Assembly (NCBI RefSeq): GCF_009730335.1
Contig: NZ_CP046315.1
Location: 744,001-808,000 of the forward strand
Length of the DNA: 64,000 bases
Direction: 5' to 3'
DNA from: Schaalia odontolytica
GTDB lineage: Bacteria > Actinomycetota > Actinomycetes > Actinomycetales > Actinomycetaceae
Below, one piece after another: positions 20,649 through 29,609 of this stretch. Position 1 is the stretch's first letter. The number at the start of each line of letters is the position of its first letter. Made by a program: the position numbers and the translations under genes. The notes below the pieces were generated by a model. It was not told where the DNA came from and did no database searches. It saw nothing but the letters and a program-made list of their open reading frames with translations.

Positions 20649-21773
20649 ATGAGCGACGAAGTGGAAATCGGTCGTGGCAAGCGCGGACGCCGCGCCTACA
20701 CGCTGGACGATATCGCCCTCGTGCCCTCGCGGCGCACCCGTGACCCTGAGGATGTCAACGTTGGCTGGCAGATCGACGCCTACCACGTCGATATCCCCCT
20801 GATGGCCGCCCCGATGGACTCGGTGATGAGCCCGGAGACCGCGATTGCTTTCGGTCGTCTCGGTGGCATCGGCGTGCTCGACCTGGACGGGCTGTGGACC
20901 CGCTACGAGGACCCCACGCCGATCCTCGACCGCATCGCTCACCTGGGTGAAGAGGAGTCGATCGCGACCCTTCAGCGTGTCTACTCCGAGCCGATCAAGC
21001 CCTCGCTGATCACCGCGCGTCTCAAGCAGCTGCGCGAGGCCGGCGTGGTTGTCGCCGGCAAGCTCTCGCCCCAGCGCGTGCAGAAGTACTGGCGCGCGGT
21101 CGTGGACGCGGGCGTCGACCTGTTCATCATTCGCGGCTCGACCGTGTCTGCCGAGCACGTGTCCTCGCGCCGCGAGCCCCTCAACCTCAAGCGCTTCATC
21201 TACGAGCTGGACGTCCCCGTCATCGTGGGCGGCGTCTGCACGGATACGGCGGCCCTGCACCTGATGCGAACGGGCGCGGCTGGCGTCCTCGTCGGCTTTG
21301 GTGGGGGAGCGGCCCACTCGACGCGCCAGTCCCTGGGCGTGCACGCGCCCATGGCGACCGCGATTGCGGACGTGGCCGCTGCCAGGCGCGACTACATGGA
21401 CGAGTCCGGCGGCCGCTACGTGCACGTCATCGCGGACGGCGGCATCGGCCGCAGCGGCGACCTGGCGCGCGCGATCGCTTGCGGCGCGGACGCCGTCATG
21501 CTCGGCGCAGCCATCGCCCGCGCGGAGGAGGCTCCGGGACGGGGCTGGCACTGGGGATCCGAGGCGACCCACCCGGACATGCCGCGCGGCCAGCGCGTCC
21601 ACGTCGGCACGACGGGCACGCTTGAGCAAATCCTCTACGGCCCCTCGACGCGCGCGGACAGTTCCCTGAACTTCGTGGGAGCCCTCAAGCGGACCATGGC
21701 CTCGACGGGATACTCGGAGGTCAAGGACCTCCAGCGCGCCCAGGTGGTCGTCTCCCCGTACTCGGCGTCCTGA
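20649..21773 (+). CDS. guaB3: GuaB3-type IMP dehydrogenase/GMP reductase family protein
   Basis: A 374-residue barrel of the IMPDH/GMPR superfamily without CBS domains, matching the actinobacterial GuaB3 family. It has YTLDDIALVPSRRTRDPEDVN, PLMAAPMDSVMSPETA, and IADGGIGRSGDLARAIACGADAVMLG. The loop that in GuaB holds the catalytic Cys (GPGSICTTR) is here GFGGGAAHSTRQ with no Cys, so classical IMPDH chemistry by this loop is not expected. Work on other GuaB3 proteins points to purine interconversion; the activity here is open. It appears leaderless, like guaB. Confidence 0.88.
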   Translation: MSDEVEIGRGKRGRRAYTLDDIALVPSRRTRDPEDVNVGWQIDAYHVDIPLMAAPMDSVMSPETAIAFGRLGGIGVLDLDGLWTRYEDPTPILDRIAHLGEEESIATLQRVYSEPIKPSLITARLKQLREAGVVVAGKLSPQRVQKYWRAVVDAGVDLFIIRGSTVSAEHVSSRREPLNLKRFIYELDVPVIVGGVCTDTAALHLMRTGAAGVLVGFGGGAAHSTRQSLGVHAPMATAIADVAAARRDYMDESGGRYVHVIADGGIGRSGDLARAIACGADAVMLGAAIARAEEAPGRGWHWGSEATHPDMPRGQRVHVGTTGTLEQILYGPSTRADSSLNFVGALKRTMASTGYSEVKDLQRAQVVVSPYSAS

Positions 21774-21987
21774 CTCGCGCTCACTGAGCGTGACGAGGCC
21801 GGGGCGGCCGTGCGCTCGTGTGTGTGCTCCCGACGAAGGCTTGTATTTCAGGGAATGTTCTCAATCGCTTCCGCACGTATGCGCACGACGTTACACTTGT
21901 TATAACTCGTGTTGCCGTTGGTAAAGACGTCTGCGGCATGGGGCTCGTCGGCCCCTCACGGTGAGGTGAGGTTGAGAGGATATCCCG

Positions 21988-24354
21988 ATGAGGTACGGGA
22001 CACGAACACTAGCTGTGTTCGGCGCGCTTGCGCTGTCCGCGGCGGGGCTTGTACCCGCGTCGTGGGCGGTCGATGCGCACCGGTCGGATTCTGCGCAGTC
22101 CGGTCAGGTAACGCAGTCGGGAGGGCCGGGAGTGTCGCAGGCTGATGCGGTGCAACCCCAGTCGGCCGCTGCGCAGCCTGTTCAACCGACGCAGCCGGCG
22201 GAGACTTCCCTCCCCGAGGGATCCGCGCAGTCCGCAGAGTCCAGCGCCGGCCTCGTCGATACTGCGATCCCCGACATTCAGGCCGTAGGCGGCGGGGACG
22301 ATTCCGCGATGGTGGGGGCCACCGTGACGACGGTCGGCGTCGTGACCGCCGCTTACCCCGCCAACGAGTCGGGGCTGGGCGCGACGATTGATGGATACAC
22401 GATCCAGACCCCCGGCTCGGGTGGAACGTGGGAGCCGGGGCGCACGCGCTCCGACGGCCTCTTCGTCTACGCGGGCAAGAAAGGCGAGATCCCGGCCCCG
22501 GGCACCTGCGTGCGCGTCACCGGCACGGTCGGTGAGTTCCCCGCGACGAGTGCGAAGGGCAACCCCCAGAGCCTCACCCAGCTGGCCGTGACCTCCGTCA
22601 GCGTGGTCCAGGGATGCCAGGAACCGACGCCCATCCCGGCGACCCGCGTCCCCACGTCGGACGAGGCCGAGGCCCTCGAGTCCATGCTCCTCGCACCCCA
22701 GGGCACATGGACCATCACCGACAACTACCAGACGAACCAATACGGCACCCTGACCCTCACCCCGGGTGAGAGCCCGCTGCGCTCGGCCACGGACGTGGTG
22801 GCTCCCGGGCAGGCCGCCCGCGACTACGAGGCCGCCAACGCGGCCCGCGCGATCGCGCTCGACGACGGCACCAACACGAACCTGCTGAAGGGGGCCGCCA
22901 CCGAGGTGGCCTACGCTTACCTGGCGAACGGCTCGCCCGCGCGCGTCGGCTACCACGTGTCCTTCACCAAGCCCGTGGTCCTCGAGCCCCGGCACGGTTC
23001 ATTGGTCTTCCAGCCGACCTCCATGGTCGCTGGGCACCCCGATCGTTCGCCCGTGACCATCACCGGGGAGCGCCCGAGCCCGCCCACGGTTGGTGGGGAC
23101 ACGCGAGTAGCTACGTTCAACGTGCTCAACTACTTTTCCGACCTGGGCGTTGACGAGTCCGGTTGCTCGGGTTACCCGGACCGTACGGGTGCCTTCGTGA
23201 CGGCCAAGAAGTGCAAGGTGCGCGGCGCATTCTCGCGCGAGGCCTTCGCCAACCAGGAGGCCAAGATCGTCAGCGCGATCAACGCTCTGGGTGCCGATGT
23301 GGTCGCCCTCGAGGAGATCGAAAACCCCGTCGCGGTGGGCGTGGGAACGGACCGAGATGCCACCCTCGCGCGCCTCGTCGAGGCCCTCAACAAGGCAGCG
23401 GGCGATGGAACGTGGGCGTACGTGCCCTCGCCGCCTTCCGTCCCCCAGGGCGAAGATGTCATCCGCATCGCGTTCATCTACAAGCCCGCGACCATCGCCC
23501 CCGTCGGCCCCTCGCTGATCCACGACGACCCGGCATTCACGGGACTGGCGCGACAGCCCCTGGCCCAGGAGTTCGCGCGCGTCACCGGGCAGAGAGCCGC
23601 CCCCGCCACCTTCGTCGTCATCGGCAACCACTTCAAGTCCAAGGGGTCCGTGCCCGAGGGCGCGCCTCCCGGCAACGTCGACAACGGGGATGGGCAAGGA
23701 AACGCGAACGCGATCCGCGTCGCCCAGGCCACGTCGCTCGCCTCCTTCGCCGCCCGCTTCGCGGACAAACCGACCCTCCTCGTCGGCGACTTCAACTCCT
23801 ACTCGCAGGAGGACCCAATCAAGGCCCTCGAGGCCTCGGGCTGGGCGCGCGTGTCTGGAGCGGGCGAGGCCTCCTACGTCTACGCCGGGCGCTCCGGCTC
23901 CCTCGACCACGTCTTCTCGAATGCGGCAGCGAAGCCCCTCCTCTCCGGAGTCACCAGCTGGGCCGTCAACGCTCAGGAGTCCATCGCCTTCGAATACTCG
24001 AGGGCAGGGATGAACGCCCACCTGACCATTGAGGCCGACAACCCCTACCGCTCCTCGGACCACAACCCCGAGATCATCGGCCTTACGCTCCTTCGCGCCG
24101 ATGATACCGCGCCTTCGCCCACCGCGCCTGAGACCCCTGCCCCCTCCGAGACCCCCTCACCCGCACCCCGGCCCGGCACCGCCCAGATGGACCCGGTCTT
24201 CTCCCACGGGGCACCCCCGCGCGCGACGCGTCCCCAGCGCGGCCTTCCGCACACCGGCTCGGACACCGACCGGGCGATCGGCCTCGGGATCATCCTCGCC
24301 GCAGCGGGCGGCGGACTCATCCTCCTCTCGCGCCGTACCCGTCGCCGCGGCTGA
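21988..24354 (+). CDS. Cell-wall-anchored extracellular nuclease (ExeM/NucH-like)
   Basis: A 788-residue exported protein. An N-terminal signal peptide (to about residue 29) is followed by a low-complexity Gln/Pro/Ser/Ala region, an OB-fold-like part near 95-210, and an endonuclease/exonuclease/phosphatase domain from about 370. Its motifs are TFNVLNYFSD, ADVVALEEIEN, VIGNHFKSKG, LLVGDFNSY, GSLDHVFSNA and SSDHNPEIIGL, giving the catalytic Asn, Glu, Asp and His. The C-terminus is a sorting signal: LPHTG at 753-757, a hydrophobic helix and RRTRRRG. It probably degrades extracellular DNA or RNA, with the 5'-nucleotidase 68 bp downstream. Confidence 0.88.
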   Translation: MRYGTRTLAVFGALALSAAGLVPASWAVDAHRSDSAQSGQVTQSGGPGVSQADAVQPQSAAAQPVQPTQPAETSLPEGSAQSAESSAGLVDTAIPDIQAVGGGDDSAMVGATVTTVGVVTAAYPANESGLGATIDGYTIQTPGSGGTWEPGRTRSDGLFVYAGKKGEIPAPGTCVRVTGTVGEFPATSAKGNPQSLTQLAVTSVSVVQGCQEPTPIPATRVPTSDEAEALESMLLAPQGTWTITDNYQTNQYGTLTLTPGESPLRSATDVVAPGQAARDYEAANAARAIALDDGTNTNLLKGAATEVAYAYLANGSPARVGYHVSFTKPVVLEPRHGSLVFQPTSMVAGHPDRSPVTITGERPSPPTVGGDTRVATFNVLNYFSDLGVDESGCSGYPDRTGAFVTAKKCKVRGAFSREAFANQEAKIVSAINALGADVVALEEIENPVAVGVGTDRDATLARLVEALNKAAGDGTWAYVPSPPSVPQGEDVIRIAFIYKPATIAPVGPSLIHDDPAFTGLARQPLAQEFARVTGQRAAPATFVVIGNHFKSKGSVPEGAPPGNVDNGDGQGNANAIRVAQATSLASFAARFADKPTLLVGDFNSYSQEDPIKALEASGWARVSGAGEASYVYAGRSGSLDHVFSNAAAKPLLSGVTSWAVNAQESIAFEYSRAGMNAHLTIEADNPYRSSDHNPEIIGLTLLRADDTAPSPTAPETPAPSETPSPAPRPGTAQMDPVFSHGAPPRATRPQRGLPHTGSDTDRAIGLGIILAAAGGGLILLSRRTRRRG

Positions 24355-24422
24355 CACCGGGCACGTCAAACCCACCACCCAGGATGCGGCACCGACACCG
24401 CACCGATGAAAGGAACACACCC

Positions 24423-26702
24423 ATGCGCAGACCATGGACACGCCTCGCCCTCGCTTCGGCGGCCGCCCTGACCCTGGCCTCCCTGCCGGCTGCCGCGCTC
24501 GCGGCTCCGCCAGGTGCCGACGCGCCGATCACCCTGGACCTCTACAACCTCACGGACGTGCACGGACACATCCAGCAGGTCGCCAAGAAGGGCACAGTGC
24601 GCGAGGCGGGGCTGCCTGCGATGAACTGCTACCTGAAGAAAGCGCGCCAGGCGAACCCGAACTCCTCGTTCACGCTGCTGGGAGACAACATTGGCGCGTC
24701 CCCCTACATCTCCGGCGCGCTGAAGGACAACCCGACCATCGCGGCCCTCAACACGATGAACCCCCTGGCCTCGACAATCGGCAACCACGAGCTGGACATG
24801 GGGCAGGCCGTCTTCAAACAGCGCGTCGACGGGTCCAACCCGGGCGAGTTCGTGCAGGCCACCTTCCCGTACCTGGGAGCCAACATCGAGGGCATGGGTA
24901 CCTACGGGGACGGCACGCCCTACCTCGGGGACTACAAGCTGTGGACGTCACCGTCGGGCATGAAGGTAGCTTTCATCGGTGCGATCGCTCAGGACGTTCC
25001 CTACAAACTCAGTCCTGGAACGACGGCCGGCCTGACCTTCACGGACCCCATCAAGCGCATCAATGACCTGGCAGCCGAGCTCAAGGGCAGTGGGAAGGCC
25101 GACGTCGTCATTGCGATGCTCGACGACGACGTGAAGAACAACTACCCGAAGGTCGGCAAGGACGTGGACGGCCTGATGGGCGGCGACACCCACGTGCCCT
25201 ACGAGTTCGACCACGTCAACTCCCACGAGCGTTTCGACTCGGCCAACCCCCTGCTGGCGGGTATCGCGTCGGGCTCCTACACGGACAATCTGGGACTCAT
25301 CCGCCTGACGATCGATCCCGTGACGCGTCAGGTCACGAGTGCTGACTCGATCCTCATTCCGGCCGCAGAGGTTGCCCAGTGCGGCTCGGACCCCGACACC
25401 CAGGCGATCGTCGACCAAGCTGAGTCCGACTCGAAGGAAGCCGGGAAGCGCGTCGTCGCCACGGGCTACACGGAGGCCTTCAGGCGCGGCGTCTTTACGA
25501 CGCCCGAGGGGGCCACGGACCCCGGATCGAACCGAGGCATCGAATCCTCCCTGGGCGACCTGGTGGCGGATTCCCTGCGCGAAACGATCCTGACCCCGGA
25601 TGGAAAGAGCGTTGACATCGGCATGATCATGGCGGGCGGCCTGCGTGCCGACCTGGTGCCGAACGAGGACGGCACGATCACCTACGCGCAGACGTATGAG
25701 GTCATGCCTTTCTCCGATGAGCTGGGATACGTCACCCTGAAGGGATCGGACGTCAAGGACGTGCTCGAGCAGCAGTGGAAGACGGACCTGAACTCACAGA
25801 ACTCCAGGCCGATGCTCAAGCTGGGCCTCTCCTCGAACGTGCGCTATACCTACGACCCAGCCAAACCCTATGGCCAGCGCATCACGTCGGTGACGATCAA
25901 CGGTGAGCCGCTGAAGGCCGACGCGACGTACACGGTCGGCTCCGTGTCCTTCCTGCTGGAGGGTGGCGACTCCTTCGAGGCCCTGACCCGCGGGGGAGCT
26001 GCCACGACGAACGGCAACCTGGACCGCGATTCCTTCAACGCCTATCTGGGCGCGCACTCGGGAGGCCGGGCCCGTTCGGTCCAGGCTGAGGGAGGGCTGA
26101 GCCCGCGCGAGGCCAAGTCCTCCATCGGCCTGACCCTGCCCACCGAAGCGGTGGCCGACGGCTCGACGGTGACGATTCCGCTGCGCGGCCTGTCCTTCTC
26201 CGAGGGGCCCTCCATCACCTCGAAAGTGCGCGTGAGCGCCGGGGGAGCGCAGGCCGTGGCCGAGGTCGACAACTCCCTCGTGGACGCGCACGCCTCCGAC
26301 GCCGCCTCGGTCATCACGACGGATGGTGCGGGACAGGCGAGCGTGGACGTGACGGTCGTGGGTGCCTGCGAGGGCAAGGCGGCCGGCGAGGTCGTGAACG
26401 TCCCTGTCACGGTCGCCACCGACTTCGCGACGGTCGTCGAGGCCGGGGATGGCCTCACGATCCCCGTGACCTGCGCCGGAGACAGTGCCGCCCAGCCGTC
26501 CCCGACCCCCGACGCCGGTGGTGACGCGACGCCGAGTGCTCCGACGCCCTCCGCCTCGCCCAGCCCGAGTGCTAAGCGGGGCGGGCTGGCCCGCACCGGT
26601 GCCTACGCCGAGGCGCTGCTCGGCGCGGCGGCCATCGCCGCAATCGGCGGCGCGGGGGTTCTCGCTCGTCGACGTGCGAATCGTTACCAAAGCGAGAACT
26701 AG
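24423..26702 (+). CDS. Cell-wall-anchored 5'-nucleotidase (UshA family)
   Basis: A 759-residue secreted protein. The signal peptide runs to about residue 27. The metallophosphatase domain has LTDVHGHIQ, LLGDNIGASP, TIGNHELDMG and a late GGDTHVP. The 5'-nucleotidase C-terminal domain follows, with a substrate-binding loop near RGIESSLGDLVADSLR and VGSVSFLLEGGDSFEAL. A Pro/Ser/Thr stalk then leads to LARTG at 722-726, a hydrophobic helix and ARRRANR, a LAxTG sorting signal. It should dephosphorylate nucleotides to nucleosides at the surface. ATG 24423 follows AAAGGAAC. It likely supplies the nucleoside importer next door. Confidence 0.9.
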   Translation: MRRPWTRLALASAAALTLASLPAAALAAPPGADAPITLDLYNLTDVHGHIQQVAKKGTVREAGLPAMNCYLKKARQANPNSSFTLLGDNIGASPYISGALKDNPTIAALNTMNPLASTIGNHELDMGQAVFKQRVDGSNPGEFVQATFPYLGANIEGMGTYGDGTPYLGDYKLWTSPSGMKVAFIGAIAQDVPYKLSPGTTAGLTFTDPIKRINDLAAELKGSGKADVVIAMLDDDVKNNYPKVGKDVDGLMGGDTHVPYEFDHVNSHERFDSANPLLAGIASGSYTDNLGLIRLTIDPVTRQVTSADSILIPAAEVAQCGSDPDTQAIVDQAESDSKEAGKRVVATGYTEAFRRGVFTTPEGATDPGSNRGIESSLGDLVADSLRETILTPDGKSVDIGMIMAGGLRADLVPNEDGTITYAQTYEVMPFSDELGYVTLKGSDVKDVLEQQWKTDLNSQNSRPMLKLGLSSNVRYTYDPAKPYGQRITSVTINGEPLKADATYTVGSVSFLLEGGDSFEALTRGGAATTNGNLDRDSFNAYLGAHSGGRARSVQAEGGLSPREAKSSIGLTLPTEAVADGSTVTIPLRGLSFSEGPSITSKVRVSAGGAQAVAEVDNSLVDAHASDAASVITTDGAGQASVDVTVVGACEGKAAGEVVNVPVTVATDFATVVEAGDGLTIPVTCAGDSAAQPSPTPDAGGDATPSAPTPSASPSPSAKRGGLARTGAYAEALLGAAAIAAIGGAGVLARRRANRYQSEN

Positions 26703-26856
26703 TTGTTCTTGACACGCCGGTGGCGGCGCGGGAGACTCGGATCAGACGTAAAAGTCGATCATGACAAATGTTCGCGCATCGGCTGCGTGGACACGATCCG
26801 CGGCCCGCGCCGCCACCGGATCAAGGAAGAATCCACATCAACGGAGGAAAACACTC

Positions 26857-27951
26857 ATGAAGCACCTCACGAAGCTCCTCGCCGCTGCGGGAGTTGCAAC
26901 GCTCGCCTTGGCCGGCTGTGGCGGCGGCGGAGGAACCGCCACCAGCCAGTCCGGCGGGGCGAAGGATGCCACCTCGTTCAAGGCCTGCGCGGTCTCTGAC
27001 GCCGGCGGCTGGGACGACAAGTCCTTCAACGAGTCCGCTTACGAGGGCCTCAAGGCCTCCCAGACGAGCCTCGGAATCCAGATCAACACGGCCGAGTCCA
27101 ACTCGGACGCGGACTTCAACCCGAACGTTGAGTCCATGGTCTCCGACGGCTGCAACCTGATCATCGGCGTCGGATTCAACCTGGAGAAGGCCGTCCACAC
27201 CTCCGCCGACGAGAACAAGGACGTGCACTACGCCCTCATCGACTCCAGCTTCAACGACGGTAACAACAACACGGTGACGCTGGACAACGCGCGTCCGCTG
27301 CTGTTCAACACCGCTGAGGCCGCCTACCTGGCAGGCTACGTGGCCGCGGGCATGACCAAGACCGGCAAGGTCGCCACCTTCGGCGGTATCCAGATCCCCT
27401 CGGTGACGGTGTTCATGGATGGCTTCGCTGACGGCGTCGCGGCATACAACAAGGCCAAGGGCACGAACGTGCAGCTGCTCGGCTGGGACAAGGCCACGCA
27501 GAACGGCTCCTTCACGCAGTCCTTCGACGATCAGACGCTCGGCAAGGAGCAGGCGCAGCAGTTCATCTCCCAGGGCGCGGACATCATCATGCCCGTTGCG
27601 GGACCGGTCGGCCTGGGCGCTGCGGCGGCCGCCAAGGCGGATGGAAACACCTGGATCATCGGCGTTGACTCCGACTGGTACGAGGCCAACCCCGACTACT
27701 CCTCGATCGTGCTGACCTCGGTCATGAAGGAGATCGGTGCCTCTGTCGAGCAGGCGATCCAGGACTCGGTGAACGGCAAGTTCAGCTCGACCCCGTACGT
27801 GGGCACGCTGGCCAACGGCGGTGTCTCGATCGCCCCGTTCCACGATTTCGACGACAAGGTGTCCGCGGAACTCAAGGCAGACCTGACCAAGCTCACGGAC
27901 GACATCAAGTCCGGCAAGCTCGTCATCGAATCGCAGAACGCCCCGAAGTGA
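26857..27951 (+). CDS. BMP-family nucleoside-binding lipoprotein
   Basis: The substrate-binding subunit of a nucleoside ABC importer. The lipobox LALAGC (Cys near residue 20) follows a short signal sequence. The mature part has the BMP/PnrA pattern: SDAGGWDDKSFNESAYEGL, NLIIGVGFNLEKAV, ARPLLFNTAEAAYLAGYVAAGMTKTGKVATFGG and IGVDSDWYEANPDYSSIVLTSVMKEIG. ATG 26857 follows GGAGGAAAACACTC. Members bind purine or pyrimidine nucleosides. The nucleoside assignment is supported by the cdd, deoA, deoD and deoC genes downstream. Confidence 0.92.
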   Translation: MKHLTKLLAAAGVATLALAGCGGGGGTATSQSGGAKDATSFKACAVSDAGGWDDKSFNESAYEGLKASQTSLGIQINTAESNSDADFNPNVESMVSDGCNLIIGVGFNLEKAVHTSADENKDVHYALIDSSFNDGNNNTVTLDNARPLLFNTAEAAYLAGYVAAGMTKTGKVATFGGIQIPSVTVFMDGFADGVAAYNKAKGTNVQLLGWDKATQNGSFTQSFDDQTLGKEQAQQFISQGADIIMPVAGPVGLGAAAAAKADGNTWIIGVDSDWYEANPDYSSIVLTSVMKEIGASVEQAIQDSVNGKFSSTPYVGTLANGGVSIAPFHDFDDKVSAELKADLTKLTDDIKSGKLVIESQNAPK

Positions 27952-27964
27952 TGCGACGCGTGTG

Positions 27965-27992
27965 GGGCTGGTGGCGGTGACGCTGCCAGCCC
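27965..27992 (+). terminator. Intercistronic hairpin after the binding-protein gene
   Basis: GGGCTGG and CCAGCCC (27965-27971, 27986-27992) form a stem in the 92-bp gap before the ATPase gene. There is no T-run, so partial termination or mRNA 3'-end protection, raising binding protein over the ATPase and permeases, is more likely than full termination. Confidence 0.5.
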
Positions 27993-28043
27993 TACACGAG
28001 CATCGGGGCGGGGTGCGCCCACCTGCTGGGGAAGGTCGAAGGT

Positions 28044-29609
28044 ATGAAATTAGAGTTGCGGGGGATCACGAAGAGGTTTGGTCCCCTCATCGCCAACGAC
28101 TCGATTGACTTAACGATCGAGGAGGGGCATATTCACGCCCTGCTGGGAGAGAATGGTGCGGGCAAGTCCACGCTCATGAACGTCCTGTACGGGATGCATG
28201 CCCCCGACGAGGGGCAGATCCTCATCGACGGCGAGCCCGTGACGTTCAAGGGCCCCGGCGACGCGGTCGCGGCGGGCATCGGCATGGTGCACCAGCACTT
28301 CATGCTCATCCCCGTCTTCACGGTCGCCGAGTCGATCGCACTGGGCTTCGAGCCGACAGGCCCTGCCGGGATTATCAGTCGCGAGCGCGCCCGCCAGACG
28401 GTGCGCGAGGTCTCGGCGCGTTTCGGCTTCGACCTGGACCCCGACGCCCTCATTGAGGATCTGCCGGTGGGCGCCCAACAGCGCGTGGAGATCGTCAAGG
28501 CCCTGTCGCGCCAGGCGAAGGTCCTCATTCTCGATGAACCAACCGCGGTGCTCACCCCGCAGGAAACGGACGAGCTGATGACGATCATGCGTCAGCTCGC
28601 CGATGCTGGGACCTCGATCGTGTTCATCACCCACAAGCTGCGCGAGGTGCGCGCGGTCGCCGACGAGATCACGGTCATTCGCCGCGGTCGGGTTGTGGGG
28701 CACGCGTCCCCGAGCGATTCCGAGGCCTCGCTGGCCACGCAGATGGTTGGGCGCGAGGTGCTCATGCGCGTGGAGAAGGATCCCGCGCGTCCCGCTGGCG
28801 GCGGCCTGGCCTTCGAGGATGTGTCCCTGCTCGGCTCGGGGGGCGCCCCCCTCCTCGACCACGTGTCTTTCGACGTTCGTCAGGGAGAGATTCTGGCGGT
28901 CGCCGGCGTACAGGGGAACGGCCAGACTGAGCTCGCCGAGGTGATCCTGGGCCTGCGCACCCCCGACAGCGGTGTGATCCGGCTCGAGGGCGCGGACATT
29001 ACCCGCGCGAGGCCTCGCGAGTCCCTGGACGCGGGAGTCGGTTTCATCCCCGAGGACCGGTCGACGGACGGCATCATCGCCTCGTTTTCGATCGCGGACA
29101 ACCTGGTGCTCGACCAGTTCCGCTCCTCCTCCTTCTCGGCTGCGGGTTCCCTCAAGCGCGGCGCAATCGCGCGCAACGCCCGCGAGAAGGAGACGGAATA
29201 CGACATCCGTCTGACGTCGATCGAGGACCCGGTCTCCTCCCTGTCGGGCGGCAATCAACAGAAGGTCGTCGTGGCCCGTGAGATGTCGCGTGACCTGACA
29301 CTGCTGGTCGCCAATCAGCCGACGCGCGGCGTCGATGTCGGCTCGATCGAGTTCATTCACCGCAGGATCGTGGATGTGCGGGACCAGGGCTGCGCGGTCC
29401 TGCTCATCTCCTCGGAGCTTGACGAGGTCGTCTCACTGGCCGACCGCATTGCCGTCATGTACCGCGGCCGCATCGTCGGCATCGTCCCTGCGGACACGGG
29501 CCGCGATGTCCTCGGCCTCATGATGGCCGGCGTCCCCCTGGACGAGGCCGTGGCCGACTCCTCGGGATCGGCTCAGGAATCCGGGGCACCAAGGCAGGAG
29601 GAACAATGA
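28044..29609 (+). CDS. Nucleoside ABC transporter ATP-binding protein
   Basis: A 521-residue ATPase with two fused nucleotide-binding domains, as in the sugar/nucleoside (NupO/YufO, RbsA-like) group. The first has Walker A LLGENGAGKST and Walker B ILDEPTAVLT; its signature region is PVGAQQRVEIVKAL. The second has VAGVQGNGQTEL in place of Walker A (degenerate), the signature SLSGGNQQKVVVAREM and LVANQPTRGVDVG. Degeneracy of the second Walker A is usual for this family. Its stop overlaps the next start by 4 nt (ATGA). Confidence 0.93.
   Translation: MKLELRGITKRFGPLIANDSIDLTIEEGHIHALLGENGAGKSTLMNVLYGMHAPDEGQILIDGEPVTFKGPGDAVAAGIGMVHQHFMLIPVFTVAESIALGFEPTGPAGIISRERARQTVREVSARFGFDLDPDALIEDLPVGAQQRVEIVKALSRQAKVLILDEPTAVLTPQETDELMTIMRQLADAGTSIVFITHKLREVRAVADEITVIRRGRVVGHASPSDSEASLATQMVGREVLMRVEKDPARPAGGGLAFEDVSLLGSGGAPLLDHVSFDVRQGEILAVAGVQGNGQTELAEVILGLRTPDSGVIRLEGADITRARPRESLDAGVGFIPEDRSTDGIIASFSIADNLVLDQFRSSSFSAAGSLKRGAIARNAREKETEYDIRLTSIEDPVSSLSGGNQQKVVVAREMSRDLTLLVANQPTRGVDVGSIEFIHRRIVDVRDQGCAVLLISSELDEVVSLADRIAVMYRGRIVGIVPADTGRDVLGLMMAGVPLDEAVADSSGSAQESGAPRQEEQ

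Noticed and set aside
26703-26856. Possible purine riboswitch before the binding-protein gene
   Set aside because: No conserved purine-aptamer core is visible in the leader; only a weak TTGACA at 26709 is seen.
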